Shown here piece after piece: positions 52,114 to 61,599 of a stretch of 64,000 nt of DNA. The translations under genes and the position numbers were made by a program. Each line of letters opens with the position of its first letter. Within the stretch, counting starts at the first letter, position 1. This stretch comes from Bacteroidia bacterium. GTDB lineage: Bacteria; Bacteroidota; Bacteroidia; Cytophagales; Cyclobacteriaceae. The stretch spans positions 225,953 to 289,952 of the forward strand of contig JAUILA010000002.1 of NCBI GenBank assembly GCA_030432655.1. Reading direction: 5' to 3'. The notes beneath the pieces were generated by a model. The model did no database searches. It was not told where the DNA came from and saw only the letters and a list, made by a program, of their open reading frames with translations.

Positions 52114-52121
52114 TATCTTTG
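52114..52121 (+). promoter_or_regulatory. Putative -7 box of the lrp-type regulator promoter
   Basis: TATCTTTG matches TAnnTTTG and ends 18 bases before the ATG at 52140. No TTG is found at the usual -33 spacing. Confidence 0.45.
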
Positions 52122-52139
52122 TGCTTTTATTGCCTGCCT

Positions 52140-52610
52140 ATGAAAAAGGTTAAAATTGATGACATCGACAGGAAAATCCTGGAAATACTTCAAAAGAACG
52201 CAAAAATAACGAACGCCCAGCTTGCACAGGAAATCGGTCTTTCTCCTGCACCAACCCTGGAACGGGTGAAAAAACTGGAGAAAACCGGTATCATAAGTAA
52301 ATATTATGCCCAGGTTGATCCGGAAAAAGTCGGACTGGGGGTAAGGACTTTTGTTATGGTCTCGCTGAAAGGTCACAATAAGAAAAACATTGAAGTGTTT
52401 CTTAACAATATTCGGGACATAAAAGAGATCGTGGAGTGCCATCATGTAACGGGCAGCGGTGATTTTATTCTCAAGATCATTGCCGAAAATATCCAGAAAT
52501 ACCAGGAACTAATGCTGGACAGGGTAAGTGAGATTCCCGTAGTGGACAATATGGAATCCATGGTCGTTTTATCTACCTTTAAAGACAGCAAAGTACTGCC
52601 CGTAAAGTGA
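52140..52610 (+). CDS. Lrp/AsnC-family transcriptional regulator
   Basis: Regulator of 156 residues: helix-turn-helix region DRKILEILQKNAKITNAQLAQEIGLS (given here as a span, residues 10-35) followed by the RAM ligand-binding domain with HHVTGSGDFILKI. The ATG at 52140 is chosen because an upstream TTG at 52119 lies inside the -7 box. Such regulators sense amino acids or other small metabolites. Five bases separate its stop from the next gene. Confidence 0.92.
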   Translation: MKKVKIDDIDRKILEILQKNAKITNAQLAQEIGLSPAPTLERVKKLEKTGIISKYYAQVDPEKVGLGVRTFVMVSLKGHNKKNIEVFLNNIRDIKEIVECHHVTGSGDFILKIIAENIQKYQELMLDRVSEIPVVDNMESMVVLSTFKDSKVLPVK

Positions 52611-52615
52611 CACAA

Positions 52616-53119
52616 ATGGCCGAAAAAACGCTCATATTGAATAAGGATCAGATTAATCAGAAGATCCGGAGAATGGCATTTGAAATTTGGGAACGAAATT
52701 TCAAGGAAAAGGAGATTCTCCTGGCAGGTATTGAAGGCCAGGGATTTCTTCTGGCAGAACGTCTTAAGGAAATACTTGAAGATATCTCAACACTTGATAT
52801 ACGACTGATTAAGGTGTCACTTGATAAACTTGCTCCCACGCAAAGTGAAATTGCGGTCAATTGTGATGAATCCGGTCTTAAAAATAAAACCATTGTCATC
52901 GTTGATGATGTGCTCAATACAGGCCGTACCATTGCATACAGCATGAAACCGTTCCTCCAGGTGAAAATTAAGAAGCTTGAGCTGGCTGTGCTGGTTGACC
53001 GGAGCCATTCCCAGTTTCCGGTATCTTCAAATTACACGGGGTATGAATTGTCTACAACTATAGAAGATCATGTTGAAGTGGTTTTAAAGAGAAATAAGGC
53101 AGAAGTCTACCTGAAATAA
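52616..53119 (+). CDS. PyrR-like phosphoribosyltransferase
   Basis: Protein of 167 residues (ATG 52616; a GTG at 52607 overlapping the previous stop is also possible). The PRPP-binding signature VIVDDVLNTGRTI is near residue 99, and the N-terminal half matches PyrR (KIRRMAFEIWERN, LLAGIEGQGFLLAERL). PyrR proteins regulate pyrimidine genes by RNA binding and may keep uracil phosphoribosyltransferase activity. No pyr genes are adjacent, so the role is uncertain. Confidence 0.82.
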   Translation: MAEKTLILNKDQINQKIRRMAFEIWERNFKEKEILLAGIEGQGFLLAERLKEILEDISTLDIRLIKVSLDKLAPTQSEIAVNCDESGLKNKTIVIVDDVLNTGRTIAYSMKPFLQVKIKKLELAVLVDRSHSQFPVSSNYTGYELSTTIEDHVEVVLKRNKAEVYLK

Positions 53120-53225
53120 CCTTCCGATTTACTGTAAAGTATTCTCATTTGGTACATCCCATTTGAAATGGCCGTGGCTTGATTTATCTTCAAGCTAATT
53201 TTTATAGGATATTGATCCATAAATT

Positions 53226-54720
53226 CTTGAGAGTAGCAGATAAACATTTTTCAGAGCGCATAGAAGAACTGGAGCGGGAGAATAAGGCGCTTTACAGAAA
53301 GCTCGAGCACCTCGAACTTGCAGCTTCCGGAGCAAATGACGGGTTATGGGACTGGACTCCCAATCCTGACACACGATTTGTTTCTGCTCCCTGGAAAACC
53401 ATGCTTGGTATCCCGGTAAAGGAGCATGTGCCACCGGATCTCTGGGAGGGTCTGCTGCATCCGGATGACCGCACCCAGGCAATCAACCATTTCAATCAGT
53501 TCATAACCGGTAATTCAGATAATTACATACAGGAATTTCGCCTGAGGCACCGTGATGGTACCTACCGTTGGATTCTGTCTAAAGGTCGTGCGCTTCGTGA
53601 TACGGATAACAAAGTGATACGGATTTCCGGAAGCCATACAGATATCACTGAACAGAAAATGGCTGCTTCGGCCATTCAGAAAAGTGAAAGAAAGTACCGG
53701 AATCTTTTCCAGAATTCACTGGTGGCCATGTGCAGTACGGTGGATGATCTTGAGATCGTTCTGGAAGCTAATGAAAAGTTCTGGTCAATCATGGGCGTAT
53801 TGCGTGGGGAAAGACACAGGTTCCGGCTGAGGGATGTGTTGCAGCCAAGGCATTTCAAAGACCTGAAGCGTCAGTTGCGCAAATACAAGATCATAGAAAA
53901 TTATGAATTGAAAATTTCGACTTCGATTCAAAGTGAAATCTGGGTGTTGCTAAATGCTGTCTGGTATGAAGAAGATCAGACGGTTGACTTTGTCTTCAAG
54001 GATATTACACAAACCAAGGAGAATTTACTGGAGTTACAAAAAGTCAATTTCGAGCTGGATAGCTTTGTGTATCATGCCTCACATGATCTGCGGTCTCCGT
54101 TACGTTCCATCCTGGGTCTTATCGATCTTCATGATATGGAGAAAGATGAGAAATTCAGAAAGGAATGCATAGAGAAAATACGTTCAAGCGTAATTCGCCT
54201 GGATGATCTGGTTGTGGAGCTACTGAGCATCTCGAGGAATGACCGGGTGAATGATCCGCATAAGCCGATCAATCTTATTCAGGAACTGAATAATAGTATT
54301 GCCAGCTATTATAATGCCTCAGATACAACGAAACTTGAGATCACTGCCAGAGTGCTTCAGCCAGTGCCATTTATTTCAGATGCAACCCGGCTCAGGATTA
54401 TTCTGAATAACCTTATTTCCAACGCGATCAAATATCGCAGCTTTAGTAAACCGCTCTCTACAATTCATGTAGAGATGGATACCGACGAGGAAAAAGTAGT
54501 GATCATGGTAAAGGATAATGGCGAAGGAATTGAAGAGTCCAAGCTGCCCAATATCTTTGATATGTTTTACCGCGCTACGGAACGCAGCGAAGGATCTGGA
54601 CTTGGCTTGTACATTGTCAAAAAAGTGGCGGACAAGCTGGATGCTGAGATAAATGTGGACAGCGTCGAGATGGAAGGTACCACCTTTACCGTCACCATAC
54701 CCAATACCAAAATCAAATAA
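53226..54720 (+). CDS. PAS-domain sensor histidine kinase (orphan, soluble)
   Basis: Histidine kinase of about 498 residues from a TTG at 53226; a TTG at 53179 would add 15 residues. There is no ATG in a sensible place, so the start is uncertain. A short coiled coil (ERIEELERENKALYRKLE) leads into a PAS_3-like domain with FRLRHRDGTYRWILSKG, then a second PAS-like domain. The HisKA domain has the phospho-acceptor in YHASHDLRSPLRS, and the HATPase domain has NLISNAIKY, DNGEGIEESK and GSGLGLYIVKK. No membrane helix and no response regulator next door. The signal is unknown. Confidence 0.85.
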
Positions 54721-54737
54721 AGTTGTAACTTTAGCAC

Positions 54738-55556
54738 ATGTCCGTGCATAAGTCCAACATAAAAAAAATAACCACTCACCAGCTTCAGGAAATGAAGAAC
54801 CGGGGAGAAAAGATTGCCATGTTAACGGCGTACGATTTCTCCATGGCAAAAATCCTGGACAGCGCAATGATCGATGTGTTGCTTGTGGGGGATTCAGCCT
54901 CTAATGTCATGGCAGGAAATGAAACAACGCTGCCGATAACGCTGGACCAGATGATCTATCATGCCACGTCTGTTGTTCGTGCTGTCGAACGGGCGTTTGT
55001 CGTGGTGGACATTCCTTTTGGTTCCTATCAGGGTAACTCTTCCGAAGCCCTTCGGAGTGCGATCAGGATAATGAAGGAATCCGGTGCTCATGCGGTAAAA
55101 ATGGAAGGTGGAAGTGAAATCAGGGAATCCGTCAGTCGTATCCTGAGCGCCGGGGTTCCGGTGATGGGGCACCTGGGACTTACACCTCAGTCAATATATA
55201 AATTTGGTACCTATACCGTTCGTGCCCGTGAAGAGGAAGAAGCAAGTAAACTGATGGATGATGCGCGGATTCTGGAGGAATGCGGATGTTTTGCCATCGT
55301 TCTTGAGAAAATTCCTGCTGATCTCGCAAAGAAAGTGGCTGAATCAGTAAGTATCCCGATTATTGGAATAGGTGCCGGTCCGCACGTGGATGGCCAGGTT
55401 CTGGTAATGCAGGACATGCTTGGAATCACAAAGGAATTCAAACCCCGCTTTCTTCGCCGGTATGCAGACCTCGATACCGTGGTTGCGGACGCAGTATCCC
55501 ATTACATTGAAGACGTTAAGTCGGCAGATTTTCCGAATGAAGAAGAATCCTACTAG
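54738..55556 (+). CDS. panB: 3-methyl-2-oxobutanoate hydroxymethyltransferase
   Basis: First enzyme of pantothenate synthesis, 272 residues, transferring a hydroxymethyl group from 5,10-methylene-THF to ketoisovalerate. Typical segments are [58 protein letters not shown] and [21 protein letters not shown]. It ends with a four-base overlap with the convergent CAP-domain gene. Confidence 0.96.
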   Translation: MSVHKSNIKKITTHQLQEMKNRGEKIAMLTAYDFSMAKILDSAMIDVLLVGDSASNVMAGNETTLPITLDQMIYHATSVVRAVERAFVVVDIPFGSYQGNSSEALRSAIRIMKESGAHAVKMEGGSEIRESVSRILSAGVPVMGHLGLTPQSIYKFGTYTVRAREEEEASKLMDDARILEECGCFAIVLEKIPADLAKKVAESVSIPIIGIGAGPHVDGQVLVMQDMLGITKEFKPRFLRRYADLDTVVADAVSHYIEDVKSADFPNEEESY

Positions 55557-56107
55557 GGGCAAATGCTGAAAGAAGAAGGATCTTCCTGCTGACCAAACCA
55601 GACTACCGCATAATTGCCATGAATTCCTATGCCCAGGGCCTTCCACGTGGCTTGTTCCCAAATCCCGCTGTTAACCAAAAGTGGATTGTGTGACGGGCTC
55701 TTTTTCCAGCCGGCAAGGCCATCCCCTGCATTTGCTCCGTTTGAATCAATGTAAGCGATCTCGTAGCCTTCGCCCGGATAATCTGCGATCTCCTGAGGTT
55801 TGGCCCACATACAGGCTGCCTGGCTGTGATCACTGGTATAGCAACAGGCCGACCAATCGCCACGGTCTGACCAGCTGTGCGGATTGCAGGGATTCTCCCT
55901 TGAAAAGTCATAATTTGTTTGGAGATCAAGGACATGTGCCTTGGCAACCATACTGAGTTTTGATGAAAAGGGTATAGGATACAGCCCTTCTTCCTGGCGG
56001 TATTCATTTATCAGCCTGAATAACTTTTCTTCCTCTGCCGTCAGGCATGACTCCGGTTGACCTGAAGGAATAAAGAATAAAATCCATATGTATAAAATTG
56101 ACATCAT
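55553..56107 (-). CDS. CAP (SCP/PR1)-domain secreted protein
   Basis: Protein of 184 residues with an N-terminal hydrophobic signal ([13 protein letters not shown]). The CAP core has [14 protein letters not shown] and AKAHVLDLQ; the second His/Glu region is [18 protein letters not shown], and YAVVWFGQ closes the domain. About seven cysteines, including CNPHSW and [10 protein letters not shown], suggest disulfides. Bacterial CAP proteins have no agreed activity. It is divergent from icd across 124 bases. Confidence 0.85.
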   Translation of the reverse strand: MMSILYIWILFFIPSGQPESCLTAEEEKLFRLINEYRQEEGLYPIPFSSKLSMVAKAHVLDLQTNYDFSRENPCNPHSWSDRGDWSACCYTSDHSQAACMWAKPQEIADYPGEGYEIAYIDSNGANAGDGLAGWKKSPSHNPLLVNSGIWEQATWKALGIGIHGNYAVVWFGQQEDPSSFSICP

Positions 56108-56231
56108 CCCGTTTGAAACGATTGCAGAACCCCTGGTATTGCCCGTCCGGCCAATAATACCCGGTCTCTTTTCCTTAAAACCACTAATTTACGTAAATTC
56201 GCATCCTCACAAATAAATAAAAAGAAGCAGT

Positions 56232-57458
56232 ATGAGCGAACAAAAAATAACCATTGACAATGGGGTACTGAATGTGCCGGATCAACCAATCATTCCATTC
56301 ATTGAAGGTGACGGAACAGGTGTGGATATCTGGCCTGCAGCCAAGCATGTCCTGGATGCCGCTGTTGAAAAAGCTTATAACGGGTCTAAAAAAATTGCCT
56401 GGAAGGAAGTTTTCGCAGGGGAAAAATCATACAACCAAAACGGAGAATGGCTTCCGGAAGCAACCCTGGATGCATTTCGTGAATATTTGGTTGGCATCAA
56501 AGGACCACTTACTACTCCGGTCGGTGGCGGAATACGTTCGCTTAACGTGGCACTACGGCAAGAACTGGATTTGTATTCTTGCGTTCGCCCGGTTCGCTGG
56601 TTCGAAGGAACTCCTTCGCCGGTAAAAGAACCCGGACAGGTAGACATGGTGATATTCCGGGAGAATACGGAAGATATCTACGCCGGAATTGAATTCCAGG
56701 CTGGTACAGAGGATTGTGAGAAGTTTGCCGGCTTATTAAAAGAGAATTTCCCGGATCGCTATGCCAAAGTGCGCTTTCCGGACAGCGCGGGGTACGGGAT
56801 AAAGCCTGTATCAGATGAAGGAACCTCCCGCCTGGTGAAGGCTGCCATAGATTATGCATTTGCCCAGAAAAGGGATTCCGTGACCCTGGTGCATAAGGGG
56901 AATATCATGAAATTTACAGAAGGCGCTTTTCGCGATTGGGGTTATAATGTTGCCAGGAAAGATTACGGAGCGGTAGATTATGAAGGCGGACCATGGCAAG
57001 TAATAGAAAAAGATGGTCATAAAGTGATCATAAAGGATGTAATTGCTGATGCCTTCCTTCAGCAAATCCTGCTGCGTCCGGCTGAGTACTCTGTGATAGC
57101 AACGTTAAATCTGAATGGTGATTACGTTTCTGATGCACTGGCAGCCATGGTTGGGGGAATCGGTATTGCGCCCGGAGCAAATATCAATTACCACACCGGT
57201 AATGCAATTTTTGAAGCAACACATGGTACGGCGCCAAAATATGCCGGGCAGGATAAGGTGAATCCCGGATCAGTGATCCTGAGTGGTGCCATGATGCTGG
57301 AGCATCTTGGATGGCAGGAAGCGGCGGACCTCATTTATAAGGGAATCGAAAAAGCCATTGCAACAAAACGTGTTACTTATGACTTTGAACGACTGATGGA
57401 AGGTGCAACTTTGCTGAAGTGTTCGGAGTTTGGCGATGAAATTGTCGCGAATATGTAG
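56232..57458 (+). CDS. icd: NADP-dependent isocitrate dehydrogenase
   Basis: Homodimeric E. coli-type ICDH of 408 residues, TCA cycle. The substrate-site serine region [20 protein letters not shown] is present, with [14 protein letters not shown] and [26 protein letters not shown] specificity is inferred from the family. The stop codon is followed within seven bases by a perfect hexanucleotide repeat and then a terminator. Confidence 0.96.
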   Translation: MSEQKITIDNGVLNVPDQPIIPFIEGDGTGVDIWPAAKHVLDAAVEKAYNGSKKIAWKEVFAGEKSYNQNGEWLPEATLDAFREYLVGIKGPLTTPVGGGIRSLNVALRQELDLYSCVRPVRWFEGTPSPVKEPGQVDMVIFRENTEDIYAGIEFQAGTEDCEKFAGLLKENFPDRYAKVRFPDSAGYGIKPVSDEGTSRLVKAAIDYAFAQKRDSVTLVHKGNIMKFTEGAFRDWGYNVARKDYGAVDYEGGPWQVIEKDGHKVIIKDVIADAFLQQILLRPAEYSVIATLNLNGDYVSDALAAMVGGIGIAPGANINYHTGNAIFEATHGTAPKYAGQDKVNPGSVILSGAMMLEHLGWQEAADLIYKGIEKAIATKRVTYDFERLMEGATLLKCSEFGDEIVANM

Positions 57459-57464
57459 GTTTCC

Positions 57465-57518
57465 AGAAAGAGAAAGAGAAAGAGAAAGAGAAAGAGAAAG
57501 AGAAAGAGAAAGAGAAAT
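57465..57518. repeat. AGAAAG hexanucleotide tandem repeat
   Basis: Eight exact AGAAAG units (57465-57512) plus a ninth unit with one change (AGAAAT). It lies between the icd stop and its terminator, all purine on the plus strand. A minus-strand reading of it looks like a Ser-Leu repeat protein but is an artefact. Confidence 0.95.
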
Positions 57519-57539
57519 AGAGGAATCTGAGAAAAAGTA

Positions 57540-57567
57540 AACCCTGGCGCGGCCGGGGTTTTTTTTT
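57540..57567 (+). terminator. Intrinsic terminator of icd
   Basis: The nine-pair stem AACCCTGGC (57540-57548) / GCCGGGGTT (57552-57560), with one G-T pair and loop GCG, is followed by a run of T. Confidence 0.85.
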
Positions 57568-57593
57568 ATTTTGTACAAGGTCAAAAACAACAA

Positions 57594-57645
57594 ACCCGCC
57601 CTAACTCTGTAAGGCGGGTCTGATCGGGGTACTCGACCCCTGTCA
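57594..57645. other. Two adjacent GC hairpins in a gene-free region
   Basis: Hairpin A: ACCCGCC (57594-57600) / GGCGGGT (57613-57619). Hairpin B: GGGGT (57626-57630) / ACCCC (57636-57640), with outer TGA/TCA pairs at 57621 and 57645. No T-run follows either. The element stands out as a GC island in AT-rich sequence. The second hairpin resembles a tRNA T-arm when read on the minus strand. Its nature is unknown; it could be a small RNA or a dispersed repeat. Confidence 0.5.
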
Positions 57646-58014
57646 AAATTACTAGCTTGCTAATGTGAATAACGGAAATTTTTTGCAAAAAGTTTTAATT
57701 ATTCCGGTGAGAACGTAGAATATTTCGATAAGTGGTTTACTTATTTTCTGAAAATTGGAAATTTTTATATTAATGATCTATGAAATTATATAAACTGACA
57801 GAGTTTTATGCATTTAACTAAAACTGATCCGTTTCCTTATTGAAGGATTCATTTTTTGCAATTTTTCCTAAAAAAATTCAGAATTCATCTATGAATTACA
57901 TTACCAATATAGTCAAATACTACTTAAATGTTTGATATACACTTAATTATCATTGACTGAAGTGGGTATTGGTATCATGATAAATTGTACCGGGTTGTCA
58001 CGTTTATGGCCTGG
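57646..58014. other. AT-rich gene-free stretch
   Basis: No open frame with coding features, no tRNA and no clear promoter was found in these roughly 370 bases between the icd 3' structures and the ribH stop codon. They are strongly AT-rich and include short T-runs. Nothing further can be assigned. Confidence 0.6.
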
Positions 58015-58494
58015 TCAGCTGGTGAATTCTCCGAGCATTTTGATAGCCGTCACAGCAGCCTCATCTCCTTTGTTCCCGTGCTTACCTCCGGCCCTGTCCA
58101 GCGCCTGTTGCTGGGTATCCGGTGTGAGTACTCCGAATATAACGGGCTTATTAAATTTCAGTCCGACATTGGTAATCCCATCGGCAACCGCATTGCAGAT
58201 AAATTCAAAGTGACGGGTTTCTCCCTGGATCACGCAACCCAGACAGATGACGGCATCGATGTCTTTTTTTTCCGCCATATACTGAGCACCCAGGGATAGC
58301 TCAAAGCTTCCAGGAACATTTCTGCGGATGATATGATCTTTAGGTACCCCATAATCACGTAAAGTCTGATAAGCTCCTGAATAAAGTGCCTCAGTTACAG
58401 AATCATTCCATTCAGAAACCACAATGGCAAAACGTTTCTTTGCAAGTGATTTGAAGGATTTCGCGGTTTGACCGCTAAGGTTTGTGGTTGCCAT
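58015..58494 (-). CDS. ribH: 6,7-dimethyl-8-ribityllumazine synthase
   Basis: Riboflavin-pathway enzyme of 159 residues from the ATG at 58494. A longer frame upstream runs through a polypyrimidine tract and is rejected. Family motifs: VSEWNDSVTEAL, VPGSFELSLGAQYMA, CLGCVIQGETRHFEFIC and VIFGVLT. It lies downstream of the TPR gene but is separated from it by a terminator. Confidence 0.95.
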   Translation of the reverse strand: MATTNLSGQTAKSFKSLAKKRFAIVVSEWNDSVTEALYSGAYQTLRDYGVPKDHIIRRNVPGSFELSLGAQYMAEKKDIDAVICLGCVIQGETRHFEFICNAVADGITNVGLKFNKPVIFGVLTPDTQQQALDRAGGKHGNKGDEAAVTAIKMLGEFTS

Positions 58495-58572
58495 GGAACA
58501 AAGGTAATTAATCAGAAGGAGATGGGGAAGGAGAAAGAGAGGGAGATCAGAAAGGCTGAGAGAGGGACACAA

Positions 58573-58600
58573 ATAAAAAAACCCTTCCGCAGGGAAGGGT
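58573..58600 (-). terminator. Intrinsic terminator of the TPR gene
   Basis: The eight-pair stem ACCCTTCC (58581-58588) / GGAAGGGT (58593-58600) is followed on the minus strand by a T-run. It lies between the TPR gene stop and ribH. Confidence 0.8.
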
Positions 58601-58624
58601 CAGTTTAAATGTTTTGATGATCTA

Positions 58625-59329
58625 TCAGGCTCCGGTAATGCGGTACATAAATTTTTTAGCCTGCGGGACCAAATCACTGTTCGGATACGTATCAATCACT
58701 TTCCTGTACGCTTCGGCAGCTGCCTCATTATTTCCCGCCTTTTCATGGGCAAGTGCTGCTTTCATCAGGTAATAGGGTGAAAACTCGTCTGTTGGCTTAT
58801 TACCGGCGGCCCGCTCATAGAGATCTGCCGCTTCTGAATATTCTTCCAGTTCCATATGTGCATCTCCCATCAGGCTGTATGCCTTGCTCTGGACAAGCAA
58901 GTCATCCGAACTGAATTCTTCCAGGTATAAAAGAGCAGATTCGTAATCTTCCATCTGAAGATAACCCGCCCCGATGTAAAATTTTGCGAGGTTCGCCGCG
59001 GCAGTACCCTTGTAGTCCTGTTCGATCTGAATAAAACCGAGGTTTGCTCCATCGCCTCTTAATGCCTGAACAACACTGTCCTGTTCGAAGTAATAAATTG
59101 CCTGGAACATCTCATTTTGTGCCTCCTCGTTCTGGTAAGAAACATAATACCGGTAACCGAATATACCAGCGATCGCCAGTGCAATAATGGCCACCCCGGC
59201 AAATACCGTCTTTTTATGCTTCTCAAACCACTCTTCTCCCCTGGACAACTGTTCCGCTAATGCTTCCGGATTCTCCAGCAATTCGTTGCTCGAATGAGAC
59301 TGCGCTTTCTTTTTACTTTTCACTGCCAT
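58625..59329 (-). CDS. TPR-repeat membrane-anchored protein
   Basis: Protein of 234 residues. A cytoplasmic Lys-rich N-terminus is followed by one membrane helix (TVFAGVAIIALAIAGIFGY, about 41-59). The rest is a periplasmic helical domain with TPR units near 115-210 (YIGAGYLQMEDYESALLYLEEF, SLMGDAHMELEEYSEAADLYERA, ALAHEKAGNNEAAAEAYRKVI). The topology resembles YfgM, an ancillary protein near SecYEG. Function here not proven. Confidence 0.85.
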   Translation of the reverse strand: MAVKSKKKAQSHSSNELLENPEALAEQLSRGEEWFEKHKKTVFAGVAIIALAIAGIFGYRYYVSYQNEEAQNEMFQAIYYFEQDSVVQALRGDGANLGFIQIEQDYKGTAAANLAKFYIGAGYLQMEDYESALLYLEEFSSDDLLVQSKAYSLMGDAHMELEEYSEAADLYERAAGNKPTDEFSPYYLMKAALAHEKAGNNEAAAEAYRKVIDTYPNSDLVPQAKKFMYRITGA

Positions 59330-59404
59330 CTAACAAAATTTTAAGGCTGCAAAGCTACTAATAATCTTCTAATTTGGAAAAATCAGGAAAAATAATCCGG
59401 AACC

Positions 59405-60439
59405 TCAGTCGGTTGTATACGGATAGTCTTCCTGGGCATACACATCTTTGTATGCTTCAGATGGGTCAGGATAGCTTGATTCGTCGGCAAACTTGACGCA
59501 TTCCTTCACAATGTCCTTCACCTTATTGTCGATCTTGTCGAGTTCCTCTTCCGAGGCGTATTTGTTTTTCAGAATGGAGGCTTTCACCTGCTCAATCGGG
59601 TCACGGCCCTTATATTCTTCCACTTCTTCCTTGGTGCGGTATTTCGCGGGATCTGACATCGAGTGACCTTTATAGCGATAAGTGCGGAACTCAAGCAGGT
59701 AAGGTCCTTTTCCGTCCCGTACATGCTTGGCGGCTTTCTCCACATAATTGTGAACTTCTTCCACCGACATGGCATCGACCGGTTCGCTAGGCATATCATA
59801 TGCCTCCCCCAGCGTGTAGAGCTCTGTTACATTGGAAGTACGCTTGACGGAGGTACCCATGGCATATCCATTATTCTCGATCACGAAAATAGCGGGCAGC
59901 TTCCAGGCCATGGCGATATTAAGCGCTTCGTGGAAAGCACCTTGTCTTACCGCGCCGTCACCCATATAGCAGATACAGAGATTATCTGTTTTGTTGTATT
60001 TTTCAGCGAAGGCAATCCCGGCACCCAGCGGAATTTGTCCGCCAACAATTCCGTGCCCGCCAAAGAAATGATGTTCTTTATCAAACATGTGCATGGAACC
60101 ACCTTTTCCTTTGGAAATCCCGGTTTCCTTGGCAAAGAGCTCGGCCATGATTGCCTTGGGATCCGAACCGAGCGCAATCGGATGTGCGTGGTCGCGGTAG
60201 GCAGTAATATATTTATCACCTTCCTTCAGTGCTGAAACAGCCCCGGCTGCACAGGCTTCCTGTCCGATATATAAGTGGCAAAAGCCTTTGATTTTCTGCT
60301 GACCATAGAGTTGTCCGGCTTTCTCTTCAAAACGCCTCATAAGCATCATGGATTCAAACCATTCCATGTATTGCTCCTTGGAGAATTTGGCCTTTGATTT
60401 GGATTTACTTCCTGAGCTTGCTTTTGTCTTCGTTGCCAT
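59405..60439 (-). CDS. pdhA: Pyruvate dehydrogenase E1 component, alpha subunit
   Basis: Thiamine-diphosphate-dependent E1 alpha of 344 residues. The ThDP motif begins at GDGAVRQGAFHEALN and ends with ENNGYAMGT. The heterodimer-type family segments MRRFEEKAGQLYGQQKIKGFCHL and GGHGIVGGQIPLGAG are visible. It oxidatively decarboxylates pyruvate together with an E1 beta subunit encoded elsewhere. A basic, Ser/Lys-rich N-terminus precedes the core. Confidence 0.95.
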   Translation of the reverse strand: MATKTKASSGSKSKSKAKFSKEQYMEWFESMMLMRRFEEKAGQLYGQQKIKGFCHLYIGQEACAAGAVSALKEGDKYITAYRDHAHPIALGSDPKAIMAELFAKETGISKGKGGSMHMFDKEHHFFGGHGIVGGQIPLGAGIAFAEKYNKTDNLCICYMGDGAVRQGAFHEALNIAMAWKLPAIFVIENNGYAMGTSVKRTSNVTELYTLGEAYDMPSEPVDAMSVEEVHNYVEKAAKHVRDGKGPYLLEFRTYRYKGHSMSDPAKYRTKEEVEEYKGRDPIEQVKASILKNKYASEEELDKIDNKVKDIVKECVKFADESSYPDPSEAYKDVYAQEDYPYTTD

Positions 60440-60452
60440 AATGTTAATTTTG
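60424..60452 (+). promoter_or_regulatory. recF promoter (TTG-N18-TAATTTTG)
   Basis: TTG at 60424-60426 and TAATTTTG at 60445-60452 are 18 bases apart. The site overlaps the 5' end of the divergent pdhA gene and lies 37 bases before the recF ATG. Confidence 0.6.
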
Positions 60453-60489
60453 ATCCGCTTGGGACTGCGAAATTAATTAAAAAAAGTGA

Positions 60490-61599
60490 ATGCACATTAA
60501 GAATATCCGTTTGTTTAATTTCAAGAATTACGGTGAGGAAACAGCGGAATTCATCCCGGGACTCAACTGCCTGGTGGGCAACAACGGGGCGGGGAAGACC
60601 AATCTGCTGGATGCCATCCACTATTTATCCCTGACCCGCAGTGCATTCTCCGGCATAGACAAGGAACAAATCAGGCACGGGGAGGATGCCTTTCTGGTGC
60701 AGGGGACATTTGTGACGGAGAATAAATCGCAGGAGGTGCGCGTGGTTTATCAGCGCAGCGGCGGCAAGCAGGTGATGCGGGAGGGGACACTTTACGAGCG
60801 CATCAGCGAGCATATCGGAAAGTTTCCGGTGGTATTAATAACCCCGGATGATACCGACCTGGTGCGTGAAGGAAGTGAAACCCGGCGCAAGTTTTTTGAT
60901 GCCATTCTCAGCCAGGCAGATCCGTCATACCTGGAGGATCTGATCGCTTATTATAAATTCCTGAAACAACGGAATGCCTTGCTTAAATTGTTTGGTGAGC
61001 GGCGTTATTTTGATCGCCGGGAGATTGATATTTATACAGACAGCCTGGTCGACCTGGGCGAGCGGATACATGCCAGGCGCAGGGAATTCATAGCCCGGTA
61101 CGTAAAGATATTCCGGGAGGAATACGAGTGGATCAGTGAAGGCAAGGAAGCCGTTTCCATAGAATACCGTTCGGAAGCCGGGGAAGGCATGAAGGCGCTG
61201 ATGGAAGAGCGTTTGGAGAAGGACCGGCTGCTGGAGCGAACGACTGCCGGTATTCACAGGGACGACTATCGATTTTTAACAAATCAGCACTCGCTGAAGA
61301 AATACGGATCCCAGGGACAGCAGAAGTCCTTCGTTATTGCCTTAAAGCTCACGCAATTTCATTATCTTAGTGAACTCAGAAAGGATCGGCCTGTTCTTCT
61401 TCTCGATGATATTTTTGACAAACTGGACAGGCACCGCATTGAGCGGCTCATCGCAAGGATTCTGGAAGACGATGCAGGACAGGTTTTCATAACGGATGCC
61501 CGCCCGGAGCGGACACGCCGTTTACTGGAAGCCTGGGAAGACCGGATCCGGTATTTCGAAATAGAAGGCGGAAAGATTAAACCCAGAAATGATCAATAA
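60490..61599 (+). CDS. recF: DNA replication and repair protein RecF
   Basis: SMC-like ATPase of 369 residues that loads RecA at gaps. Walker A GNNGAGKT is at 30-37, the ABC-type signature region YGSQGQQKSFVIALKL is near 275, and Walker B VLLLDDIFDKLD is near 300. It overlaps the following DUF721 gene by 11 bases. Confidence 0.96.
   Translation: MHIKNIRLFNFKNYGEETAEFIPGLNCLVGNNGAGKTNLLDAIHYLSLTRSAFSGIDKEQIRHGEDAFLVQGTFVTENKSQEVRVVYQRSGGKQVMREGTLYERISEHIGKFPVVLITPDDTDLVREGSETRRKFFDAILSQADPSYLEDLIAYYKFLKQRNALLKLFGERRYFDRREIDIYTDSLVDLGERIHARRREFIARYVKIFREEYEWISEGKEAVSIEYRSEAGEGMKALMEERLEKDRLLERTTAGIHRDDYRFLTNQHSLKKYGSQGQQKSFVIALKLTQFHYLSELRKDRPVLLLDDIFDKLDRHRIERLIARILEDDAGQVFITDARPERTRRLLEAWEDRIRYFEIEGGKIKPRNDQ

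Noticed and set aside
57465..57518. CRISPR-like array
   Set aside because: Units are six bases with no spacers and no cas genes near; a simple tandem repeat.
57270..57593. Minus-strand open frame encoding a Ser-Leu repeat protein
   Set aside because: It is the reverse reading of the AGAAAG repeat and the icd 3' end; low complexity, no start signal.
58495..58572. 26-residue N-terminal extension of ribH
   Set aside because: It comes from a polypyrimidine tract, overlaps the upstream terminator region and is absent from the family; the ATG at 58494 fits known starts.
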